DNA of 64,000 nt, taken from the NCBI GenBank assembly GCA_021776175.1, contig JAJFGJ010000037.1, forward strand, positions 1-64,000, given 5' to 3'. The notes under the pieces were generated by a model. It made no database searches. It saw only the letters and a list, made by a program, of their open reading frames with translations, and was not told the origin of the DNA. This DNA is from Kiloniellaceae bacterium. Lineage in GTDB: Bacteria > Pseudomonadota > Alphaproteobacteria > Kiloniellales > J153. Both the position numbers and the translations under genes were made by a program. Each line of letters begins with the position of its first letter. Within the stretch, counting starts at the first letter, position 1. Positions 1-6,825 of the stretch are shown in pieces.

Positions 1-146
1 CCGTCGAGAGGTTCTTCAATAAACTCAAACATTTCCGCGCCGTCGCCACACGCTACGACAAACGAGACGACAACTATCTCGCTTCCGTTAAACTTGCTTC
101 ACTGCGAATATGGATTCGATTTAATGAGTCGGTGACCTAGCGTTAA
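1..146 (+). mobile_element. Right end of an IS5-family insertion sequence
   Basis: The transposase tail (3-140) and its short 3' flank abut the truncated antiporter frame on the minus strand. The host frame is recognisable up to about position 147. The flanking bases TTAA at 143-146 would fit the short TNA/TA target duplications of this family. The inverted repeat cannot be confirmed because the left end is outside the window. Confidence 0.6.
3..140 (+). CDS. IS5-family transposase, C-terminal fragment
   Basis: The reading frame is open from the window edge and encodes 45 residues, including VERFFNKLKHFRAVATRYDK and then NYLASVKLAS. This is the conserved C-terminal end, with the last catalytic Glu, of the short DDE transposases of the IS5 (IS427/IS1031-like) family. 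The rest of the gene lies to the left of the window. Its stop codon is followed within a few bases by sequence that clearly belongs to another, oppositely oriented gene, so the right end of the element should lie at about 140-146. The subgroup is inferred from memory of the motif only. Confidence 0.85.
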   Translation, partial: VERFFNKLKHFRAVATRYDKRDDNYLASVKLASLRIWIRFNESVT

Positions 147-318
147 GCTCTCCCAGGATCGGGGTTTGGGTCCCCAGCCACCCGGCCAAGGCCGCCAAGG
201 CCACGCCGGAGAGCAGTTCGCCCGCCGAGGGCGATTGGCCCAACCGCGCGGCAACTTCGCCAAATCCACGCGCGGCCAAGAGGACGACCAGGAACTGGAT
301 AAGAATTTCCATGGGCAC
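147..318 (-). pseudogene. Cation:proton antiporter (CPA2/Kef type), N-terminal fragment cut by the IS
   Basis: Reading leftward from an ATG at 318, the frame gives a hydrophobic first helix (MPMEILIQFLVVLLAARG), then GEVAARLGQSPSAGELLSG and a second hydrophobic stretch ending TPILGEL. This is the usual opening of monovalent cation:proton antiporter-2 proteins: helix 1, the E-x-x-x-R-L-x-Q-P-x-x-G-E loop, then helix 2. The similarity stops where the IS begins, and the frame ends at a stop inside the IS. Only about 57 residues of a protein usually several hundred residues long remain next to this start. The remainder may lie beyond the IS, outside the window. The family call is good; the substrate cannot be named. 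Confidence 0.65.
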
Positions 319-595
319 AGCAAATTAATGAGAGTTATGTCTCGTAATCGTCAGGTCCTAAACAGCAGAAGTCATAAAACCACGATGTTGCGGTGCAGCA
401 TATCAGAGAATGGCGAAAACGTTCAGTAACAACCCGAAAAAGACTTCGATTATGGGGGAATTAGCTCGGTTTCAGAGCCGCCAGAGCTTGCGCCCCGGAG
501 GAACCGCTATATGATCGCGGTCGAGCCAAATGCCGGGCACGAAACGAACCTGGCGAGCACAATAACTGATGACCTGAACTGGGAGGTTTATCGAT
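319..595. other. Intergenic region upstream of the liv-cox operon
   Basis: This 277-base gap lies between the divergent antiporter fragment and the binding-protein gene. It is less GC-rich than its surroundings in the left half and must contain the promoter of the long plus-strand operon, but no convincing -35/-10 pair stands out. A strong GGAGG at about 498-502 precedes an ATG at 511, but the frame that follows has no recognisable protein content and runs into the next gene in another frame. Confidence 0.5.
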
Positions 596-1837
596 ATGTT
601 CCATATGAAACCAATCTATGCGGCCACCGCGATGGCGGTTTCGCTCGGCCTTGGCCTGGCAGGCACCGCCGCGGCGAAGGTCGAAGGCGATACGATCATT
701 CTAGGATCCGCTATCTCGCTGACGGGCAAGTACTCGACCAACGGCATTCATGCCCAGAATGGTTATGAGCTGGCGGTTAAGCGAATTAACGAAACCGGCG
801 GCGTCGTGGTCGGCGGTAAGTCCTACAAGCTCAAGGTCGTGTACTACGACGACGAGTCGACTCCGGCGCGCGGTGCCCAGTTGGCAGAGCGCCTGATTCA
901 GCAAGACGGCGTCAAATTCATGCTTGGGCCGTATTCTTCCGGACTGACCAAGGCGATCGCGCCGGTCACCGAAAAGTACAAAATCCCCATGGTCGAGGCC
1001 GAAGGCGCCTCGCGCTCGCTGTTCACGCAAGGCTATAAGTATCTCTTCGCCGTGCTCTCGACTTCCGAGCAGTACCTGGCGAGTTCGCTCAGCCTCGCGG
1101 CACAGATCGCGGAGAAGAACGGCAGAAAGGCCTCGGACGTACGGATCGCCATGGCTTTCGAGAACGACCCCTTCTCTCAAGACGTTCGCGCCGGTGTGAT
1201 GGACGATGCCAAGAAGCTGGGCATGAAAATCGTCATCGACGACAAGTTGCCGCGCGATTTGAGCGATATGTCGGCGACCCTGACCAAGGTGAAGGCGCTT
1301 AAGCCCGACCTGTTGGTGGTATCGGGTCATTCCAAGGGGGCCGCGACAGCCGCGCGCCAACTCCAGGAATTGCGGATCCAAACCCCCATCGTCGCCATGA
1401 CTCACTGCGAGGCGGCGCAGGTGACGGCCAAGTTCGAAGGCGCTTCAGAAGGTCTTCTGTGCCCGACCCAATGGGCCGAGAGCCTGAGCTACAAGGGCGA
1501 AGCCTTTGGCACCGCCGGGGAATACGACAAGCTCTTCAAGGCGACGTTCGCGGGTTATAAGTCGGTGCCGTATCAGGCTGCTCAAGCCTCGGCGGCGGTC
1601 CTGGTTTGGAAGGACGCCTTGGAGCGGGCCAACTCCTTTGACACCTTGAAGGTTCGCGATGCTCTCTCGGCAACCGAAATGCAAACCTTCTACGGCAACA
1701 TCAAATTCTCGGCGGCCGGTAACAACACCGCCAAGCCGATGGTGCTGCGCCAAATTCAAGGCGGGAGCTACAATGTGGTCGCGCCGGCGGAATGGGCGTC
1801 CAAGGAAGTTGTGTTTCCGCGCAACCCGAATTACTAA
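596..1837 (+). CDS. ABC transporter periplasmic substrate-binding protein (branched-chain amino acid type)
   Basis: This 413-residue protein opens with a Sec signal peptide (hydrophobic core at about residues 9-25, ending AGTAAAKVEGD) with no lipobox, so it should be a soluble periplasmic protein. The mature part has the Leu/Ile/Val-binding fold signature near the start (IILGSAISLTGKYS) and the conserved block FMLGPYSSGLTKAIAPVTEK. It delivers a ligand to the permeases and ATPases encoded next. ATG 596 is chosen because GGGAGG at 581-586 has ideal spacing; ATG 605 is the alternative. The ligand is unknown. Proteins of this family bind amino acids, amides, urea or aromatic acids, and the adjacent molybdenum hydroxylase argues for an unusual organic substrate. 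Confidence 0.9.
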   Translation: MFHMKPIYAATAMAVSLGLGLAGTAAAKVEGDTIILGSAISLTGKYSTNGIHAQNGYELAVKRINETGGVVVGGKSYKLKVVYYDDESTPARGAQLAERLIQQDGVKFMLGPYSSGLTKAIAPVTEKYKIPMVEAEGASRSLFTQGYKYLFAVLSTSEQYLASSLSLAAQIAEKNGRKASDVRIAMAFENDPFSQDVRAGVMDDAKKLGMKIVIDDKLPRDLSDMSATLTKVKALKPDLLVVSGHSKGAATAARQLQELRIQTPIVAMTHCEAAQVTAKFEGASEGLLCPTQWAESLSYKGEAFGTAGEYDKLFKATFAGYKSVPYQAAQASAAVLVWKDALERANSFDTLKVRDALSATEMQTFYGNIKFSAAGNNTAKPMVLRQIQGGSYNVVAPAEWASKEVVFPRNPNY

Positions 1838-1868
1838 ACCGCACTTAGCGTAAGCTCAGGATTGAGTG

Positions 1869-1899
1869 CGCCGCCTTCGCCCAACCGGCGGAGGCGGCG
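1869..1899 (+). promoter_or_regulatory. Intercistronic hairpin between binding-protein and permease genes
   Basis: Outer arms CGCCGCCT (1869-1876) and AGGCGGCG (1892-1899) continue through a T-G pair into CGCC/GGCG with a five-base loop, giving about 13 base pairs. It lies 32 bases after the binding-protein stop and is followed by an A/T-rich stretch rather than a clean T run. By analogy with other binding-protein operons it may act as a partial terminator or 3' stabiliser, so that more binding protein than membrane protein is made. That role is inferred. Confidence 0.6.
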
Positions 1900-1950
1900 G
1901 ATTCATATTTTACCTCGGCGCCCCTAACTCAATATCTTTCGGGTTGATGT

Positions 1951-2853
1951 ATGTGGGATAATATTTCTCTACTCATCATAGCGCCGCTTCTTAATGTTCA
2001 GCTTCTGCTGGATGGGGTTTTGATCGGCGCTATCTTCGCACTCGCGGCCTATGGCTTGGCCCTGGTGTGGGGTGTTACCAACGTCAAGAATCTGGCCCAA
2101 GGCGACCTGGTTATCATGGGCGGTTATATCGCCTATGTTTTCACGACCTTGGGTATCCATCCAATTCTGGCGCTGCCGGTCGCTATGGTTCTGATGTTTG
2201 GATTCGGCTGGCTTATTTATCGGCTGATTATCTCCCACGTGATCGAGCGCGATCTCTTTACGTCTTTGTTGGCGACCTTTGGGCTCGCCTTGGTGATCCA
2301 ACAACTTCTCAATTTGATTTTCGGACCGGACGTGCAAATTGCCGAGTCCGGTTTCGATATTTTGTTTCTTTTTGGCGGTCAGGTGACCTTGGCTGAAATC
2401 AAATTAGTCGCGCTCGTACTGGCCGGCGTGCTGGCGGCCATGATAGTTTTCTTCATGAAGACCTCGCGCATGGGTCAGGCGATCCGCGCCACGGCGCAGA
2501 ACGCACGCGCGGCGAAAATCATGGGTATCAACACCGACCGGGTCTATGCCTTTACCTTCGCCATGAACGCGGCGATCTGCGGCGCGGCGGGTGTGCTGAT
2601 TTCCATGATCTGGGTCATCCAACCCTTCTTCGGCACCAGTTACTCCATCCGTTCCTTCGTCATCGTGACGGCGGCCGGGCTAGGTAATTTGCCCGGCGTT
2701 ATTGTCGCCGGCCTGGGCCTGGGCGCGGCCGAGCAATTCTCCGGCTTCGTGCTGGGTGCGGAATTTCAACAGGCGACCGTGGTCGGCCTGCTCGTACTCG
2801 TCTTGATCATCCGTCAGCTTCAAATGCGCCGGCAACGCAGGGTCGTCTCATGA
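1951..2853 (+). CDS. livH: Branched-chain amino acid-type ABC transporter permease LivH
   Basis: This 300-residue polytopic inner-membrane protein has about eight hydrophobic segments and the family pattern LDGVLIGAIFALAAYGLALV near the N-terminus. The cytoplasmic EAA-like loop is around residues 175-200 (GQAIRATAQNARAAKIMGIN), where it docks to the ATPases. It forms the translocation pore with the LivM-type protein encoded next, and the two genes overlap by four bases (ATGA), which implies translational coupling. No strong ribosome-binding site precedes ATG 1951. The transported compound is unknown. Confidence 0.9.
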   Translation: MWDNISLLIIAPLLNVQLLLDGVLIGAIFALAAYGLALVWGVTNVKNLAQGDLVIMGGYIAYVFTTLGIHPILALPVAMVLMFGFGWLIYRLIISHVIERDLFTSLLATFGLALVIQQLLNLIFGPDVQIAESGFDILFLFGGQVTLAEIKLVALVLAGVLAAMIVFFMKTSRMGQAIRATAQNARAAKIMGINTDRVYAFTFAMNAAICGAAGVLISMIWVIQPFFGTSYSIRSFVIVTAAGLGNLPGVIVAGLGLGAAEQFSGFVLGAEFQQATVVGLLVLVLIIRQLQMRRQRRVVS

Positions 2854-3932
2854 CCGCGATTGGGAAAAAGCGCAGAAGCACGTTCAGCATCCTTGGGCAG
2901 TTGGCTATCCTGGTTTTCGGTGTCGCCGCGCCCTTCTTGTTTCCCGCCTATACTTTCCAGATCGCCATGCTCTGGATCATGATCCTTTTCGCCCTGACCT
3001 GGGATATCATGGGCGGTCAGATGGGATATAATTCGCTCGGCAATATTCTTTTTTTCGGCGCCGGTATGTACATCTCGGCTGTGGTGCAGATCGCTATCGT
3101 CTACGACGTCGCTGAATACACCGCTGCCTTCGGCGCGATAAAAATCGACTTTACCACGGCACAGTATTTCACGGGATTCGCGCTCGGCGTCATCATGGCC
3201 GGCCTTGGCTGTGCGATTTTCGCGGCGATCTTCGGTTCCATGGTGTTCGGGCTGCGGGGCCCCTACTTCGCCATCGGCACCCTGGGCGTCGCCCTGGCGG
3301 CGGGAGAGCTGGTTGGCGGCTGGGATTACGTAGGCGGCGGCAGCGGTATCTCCATGCCGGTGTATCCAGGGGACGTACAACCGCGCGCCCTGTTTTTCTA
3401 TTTTCTCTGCTTTATCTCGGCGATCGCGACCTTCATGTTCCTGAAATGGGTTTATTCCGGGCGCTTCAAGACCACCATCAACGCGATCCGCGACGATGAA
3501 GAAAAAGCCGAGGCCATGGGCATACATACGACACGCTACAAGGTCGTCGCCTGGGGCATCGCCGCCTTCTTCCTTGGCATTTCCGGCGCGATCTTTGGCA
3601 ACATGATCGGTTTCATAGAACCCTTGGAGGTCGCGTTTCCGACCATCACGCTGGGTATCTTCATGGTCGTCATGTCCCTCCTGGGCGGTAAGGGAACCCT
3701 GTGGGGCCCGGTTCTCGGCGCCACGCTGTTCCATCTGTTCAAGGAAGTCACCTGGATCTACCTGCTGGGCTGGCAGTGGGTCGCGCTGGGCACGCTCATC
3801 ATCGTCAACGTGGTCTTTTTTCAGCAGGGAATTCTCGGCTGGGCGCAGGATAAGTGGCCGGAATGGTTTGGCATCGTGGTCGATGAAAAGATGAGCGCCG
3901 AACAGGAGACCGCGCGCGAGGCAGCCCAATGA
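2850..3932 (+). CDS. livM: Branched-chain amino acid-type ABC transporter permease LivM
   Basis: This 360-residue inner-membrane permease is the partner of LivH. It has roughly ten hydrophobic segments, the conserved family stretch GLRGPYFAIGTLGVALA, and the ATPase-docking loop INAIRDDEEKAEAMGI. It ends in a short hydrophilic, Glu-rich cytoplasmic tail. Its start overlaps the livH stop and its own stop overlaps the livG start, so the transporter genes form one tightly coupled unit. Confidence 0.92.
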   Translation: MTAIGKKRRSTFSILGQLAILVFGVAAPFLFPAYTFQIAMLWIMILFALTWDIMGGQMGYNSLGNILFFGAGMYISAVVQIAIVYDVAEYTAAFGAIKIDFTTAQYFTGFALGVIMAGLGCAIFAAIFGSMVFGLRGPYFAIGTLGVALAAGELVGGWDYVGGGSGISMPVYPGDVQPRALFFYFLCFISAIATFMFLKWVYSGRFKTTINAIRDDEEKAEAMGIHTTRYKVVAWGIAAFFLGISGAIFGNMIGFIEPLEVAFPTITLGIFMVVMSLLGGKGTLWGPVLGATLFHLFKEVTWIYLLGWQWVALGTLIIVNVVFFQQGILGWAQDKWPEWFGIVVDEKMSAEQETAREAAQ

Positions 3933-4672
3933 CAAGTATGATCGAGGTTTCGGGCGTCTCGAAGCGTTTTGGCGGCGTTGTCGCCAATAACCAGATTAGC
4001 TTGAGCGTGCCCAGCGGCCGCATCACCGGACTGATCGGTCCCAACGGTTCGGGCAAGACCACGCTGTTCAATTCGATTGTCGGGTTCCACCCCATCGACG
4101 AAGGATCGATTACCTTCGAGGGTAAGGAAATTTCCAAACTACGGGTGCCGCAGATCGCCCGCCTCGGACTGCTGCGCACGTTTCAGCAGACGCGCATCTA
4201 CGGCAAGATGAACTGCATGGACAACATGATGATTTCAGTGCCCCAGCGGCGCATGCCTTTGTCGCGTATGTTCGTCAAGTTTTCCGCAGAGATGCTAGAG
4301 CGCGCCGAAGCGATACTGGAATTCGTTGGCCTCTACCAAAAACGCTATCTGCCGGCCGGCAGCCTGTCCTTCGGTCAGCAGAAGCTGCTCGAATTCGCCA
4401 TGGCTTTGATCAACGAGCCCAAGATCCTCCTGCTCGACGAACCGACGGCCGGCATCAACCCGACCCTGATCAATGGATTGATCGACCGCTTGCGCCGCGC
4501 CAACGAGGAATTCGGCATCACGCTCTTTGTAATCGAACACAACATGAGGGTGATCATGAACCTGGCGGACAATATATATTGTCTCGCCCATGGTGAGATG
4601 CTGGCGCATGGAAATCCGGGCGATATACAAAACGACAAGCGTGTCATCGACGCCTACTTGGGAGCGCACTGA
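3929..4672 (+). CDS. livG: Branched-chain amino acid-type ABC transporter ATP-binding protein LivG
   Basis: This 247-residue cytoplasmic ATPase has Walker A at about residues 38-45 (GPNGSGKT), a Q-loop (RTFQQTRI), the signature LSFGQQKLLEFA, Walker B (ILLLDEPTAGINP) and the switch His (FVIEHNMR). The long insertion after the Q-loop, FxKFSAEMLERAEA, is typical of LivG rather than LivF. It powers import together with the next gene product. Its start overlaps the livM stop by four bases. Confidence 0.93.
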   Translation: MTSMIEVSGVSKRFGGVVANNQISLSVPSGRITGLIGPNGSGKTTLFNSIVGFHPIDEGSITFEGKEISKLRVPQIARLGLLRTFQQTRIYGKMNCMDNMMISVPQRRMPLSRMFVKFSAEMLERAEAILEFVGLYQKRYLPAGSLSFGQQKLLEFAMALINEPKILLLDEPTAGINPTLINGLIDRLRRANEEFGITLFVIEHNMRVIMNLADNIYCLAHGEMLAHGNPGDIQNDKRVIDAYLGAH

Positions 4673-4674
4673 CC

Positions 4675-5556
4675 ATGGCCCGCGAGCCTGGGAAAGGAAC
4701 CGATCCCACCAAGAGCGCCCGGGGCTACCACATGGGTGCCGTGGATACCGTCATTTCGGTCGAAGATGTCGTGCGCGAAGCGGAACAAATCGCGGAGGCG
4801 GGCCCGACCCGCGAAGAGATTGCTAAACTGGCTCGCAACGAAGCATTTCTGTCTATCGAGTCCTTGCGCGCCGGTTATGGCCAAATGGAGATCTTGCATA
4901 ACCTCGATCTCCAGGTCGCCAAGCGCGAATCGCTGTGCCTGATTGGCCCGAACGGCGCCGGTAAGTCCACAATTCTGCATTCGATCTTCGGCTTCACCAA
5001 TATATTCGGTGGCAAGATCTCGGTCGGTGGCGAGGATGTCACCCGTCTATCGCCCAAGGATAAGCTGCGCCGGTCCGGCATCGCCTATATCTTGCAGGAC
5101 AATTCTGTTTTTCCCGATATGACGGTCGAGGAAAACCTGTGGATGGGAGGCTTCCTGCAATCCAACACGGACAAGGCCAAGGAAGCCGCCGAGCGCGTGT
5201 TCCAGAAGTATTCCCGCCTGGCGGAACGGCGCGGCAAGCCGGCACGGGTCCTTTCCGGCGGCGAAAGGCGTTTGCTCGAGATCAGCCGCGCCCTGGTCAT
5301 GGAGCCTGAAATCCTGCTTGTCGACGAACCCTCGATCGGATTGGAACCGCGCTTCATAGATATGGTGTTCGAAATCTTACGGGATCTTCAGATAACCGAG
5401 GGCAAGACCATCGTCATGGTCGAGCAAAACGCTAAAAAAGGCCTGGAGTTCGCCGATATCGGCTATGTGCTCGTCTCCGGCCAGGTCGCCATGGCGGGGA
5501 CCGGCGACGACCTGCTCAAGGATCCTCAAGTCGGGCGCCTGTTCCTGGGCGGCTGA
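4675..5556 (+). CDS. livF: Branched-chain amino acid-type ABC transporter ATP-binding protein LivF, with N-terminal extension
   Basis: The ATPase core starts at about residue 60 (LSIESLRAGYGQMEIL) and shows Walker A GPNGAGKST, signature LSGGERRLLEIS, Walker B ILLVDEPSIGLEP and the switch His replaced by Gln (VEQNAKKG), as is usual for LivF. Ahead of it lie about 60 extra residues, hydrophilic and acidic (GAVDTVISVEDVVREAEQIA), not found in ordinary LivF proteins of about 235 residues. ATG 4675 follows the livG stop by two bases with GGGAG just upstream. A second ATG at 4732 would still leave most of the extension. Confidence 0.9.
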   Translation: MAREPGKGTDPTKSARGYHMGAVDTVISVEDVVREAEQIAEAGPTREEIAKLARNEAFLSIESLRAGYGQMEILHNLDLQVAKRESLCLIGPNGAGKSTILHSIFGFTNIFGGKISVGGEDVTRLSPKDKLRRSGIAYILQDNSVFPDMTVEENLWMGGFLQSNTDKAKEAAERVFQKYSRLAERRGKPARVLSGGERRLLEISRALVMEPEILLVDEPSIGLEPRFIDMVFEILRDLQITEGKTIVMVEQNAKKGLEFADIGYVLVSGQVAMAGTGDDLLKDPQVGRLFLGG

Positions 5557-5598
5557 GCCGCTCCTCCTCCTGCCCGAAGGACCAGAAAGCTTCGTATC

Positions 5599-6165
5599 AT
5601 GGAAATGTCCGGCCAGCACCGTATCAGGGCCTCCCGTCAAGCCGTGTGGGAAGCCCTCAACGATCCTGAAATCCTGAAGCAATCGATTCCCGGTTGCGAA
5701 GAGATCGAAAAAATCTCCGATACCTCGCTCACGGCCAAGGTGAAACTGAAGATCGGCCCGGTTTCGGCCAAGTTCGCCGGTGCGGTGGAGCTGTCGGATC
5801 TTGACCCGCCAAACGGCTATACCATCGCCGGCGAAGGCAAGGGCGGCGCGGCCGGCTTCGCCAAGGGCGGGGCCAAGGTTACCCTTGAAGAGGACGGCGC
5901 GGCGACGATCCTGCGATACGAGGTCAATGCGAAGGTCGGCGGGAAACTCGCGCAAATTGGGTCGCGCTTGGTCGATAGCACGGCAAAAAAAATGGCGGAG
6001 GATTTCTTCGGCAGATTCTCCGAGGTCGTTGGCACCCCTGAAGATATGGAGACAGCGCCGGAGGCTGTCGCGGCGCCACCAGAGGCTCAAGGACTTAGCC
6101 CGCTGGTCTGGATCGTGGGCCTGATCGCGGTCGTTGGGGTTTTATTGCTGATATTCGCGTTTTGA
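5599..6165 (+). CDS. CoxG-like SRPBCC protein with C-terminal membrane anchor
   Basis: This 188-residue protein begins MEMSGQHRIRASRQAVWEAL and contains PGCEEIEKISD, the hallmark of carbon monoxide dehydrogenase subunit G (CoxG) proteins of the START/SRPBCC fold. Residues about 165-188 form one hydrophobic helix (LVWIVGLIAVVGVLLLIFAF), so the domain is tethered to the inner membrane by its C-terminus. In CO-oxidising bacteria CoxG recruits the hydroxylase to the membrane or helps electron transfer to quinone. Here it sits between the transporter and the hydroxylase genes, which supports the same role for a different substrate. Confidence 0.85.
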   Translation: MEMSGQHRIRASRQAVWEALNDPEILKQSIPGCEEIEKISDTSLTAKVKLKIGPVSAKFAGAVELSDLDPPNGYTIAGEGKGGAAGFAKGGAKVTLEEDGAATILRYEVNAKVGGKLAQIGSRLVDSTAKKMAEDFFGRFSEVVGTPEDMETAPEAVAAPPEAQGLSPLVWIVGLIAVVGVLLLIFAF

Positions 6166-6255
6166 TGGGGCTGCTCCATAGCCCTTACCCACCATCTTGC
6201 GCTTGAATTACTTGACCTTGCCCTGGCGCGGCAACAAACTTAATGCCAAGTGACC

Positions 6256-6298
6256 GTGGGCATCGTCGCCAAGGCAAAAAAGCCTCGGCGTTGCCCAC
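6256..6298 (+). promoter_or_regulatory. Two-tier stem-loop in the leader of the hydroxylase genes
   Basis: The 188-base gap between the coxG-like and coxS-like genes contains GTGGGCA (6256-6262) pairing with TGCCCAC (6292-6298). Nested inside it, GCCAAGGC (6268-6275) pairs with GCCTCGGC (6282-6289) around an A6 loop with one mismatch. No T tract follows, so it is not a standard terminator. It could stabilise or help process the downstream message, or form part of a regulatory leader. The conserved core of the molybdenum-cofactor riboswitch was not recognised. Confidence 0.55.
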
Positions 6299-6353
6299 AT
6301 GAAAAGAAGTCGGGTTCGGCTTGATCCGAACCGTTGCAAGGGAGACATATTCC

Positions 6354-6821
6354 ATGCCTAGCGTTTCCATGACCGTAAACGGCAAGGCCGTCACGGGTGA
6401 AGTCGAAGGACGCACCCTGTTGGTCGAATTCCTGCGTCAAAACCTAAACCTGACGGGAACTCACGTCGGCTGCGACACCAGCCAGTGCGGGGCCTGCGTT
6501 GTCCACGTCAACGGCAAGTCCGTCAAATCCTGCACGACTCTGGCTCTCCAGGCGGAAGGTGCCGAGGTTTCTACCATCGAGGGCATGGCCACGAACGGCG
6601 ACCTGCACCCGATACAGGCCGCCTTCAAGGAACATCACGGCCTTCAGTGCGGATTCTGCACACCGGGCATGGTGATGAGCGCGGCCGACCTCTTGCAGCA
6701 AAATCAAGACCCCAGCGAGACCGAAGTCCGTGAATGGCTGGAAGGTAACATCTGCCGCTGCACCGGCTATCAGAACATCGTCAAGGCCATCCAGGCCGCA
6801 TCGCAAGAGATGAAGGGATAG
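6354..6821 (+). CDS. Molybdenum hydroxylase small subunit, two [2Fe-2S] clusters (CoxS-like)
   Basis: This 155-residue protein has the plant-ferredoxin cluster motif CDTSQCGAC with a further Cys (KSC), followed by the alpha-helical second cluster motif CGFCTPG ... CRCTGY. It relays electrons from the molybdenum centre of the large subunit to FAD in the medium subunit. ATG 6354 is chosen because GGAG at 6341-6344 is well placed and because family members begin just before SMTVNGK. An upstream TTG at 6321 would add eleven residues and lacks support. The gene order S-L-M is that of form II enzymes. Confidence 0.93.
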   Translation: MPSVSMTVNGKAVTGEVEGRTLLVEFLRQNLNLTGTHVGCDTSQCGACVVHVNGKSVKSCTTLALQAEGAEVSTIEGMATNGDLHPIQAAFKEHHGLQCGFCTPGMVMSAADLLQQNQDPSETEVREWLEGNICRCTGYQNIVKAIQAASQEMKG

Positions 6822-6825
6822 AACA

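Noticed and set aside
511..768. Plus-strand frame with a good GGAGG before ATG 511
   Set aside because: The protein has no recognisable features and overlaps the signal-peptide region of the binding protein in another frame. A short leader peptide cannot be excluded, but nothing supports it.
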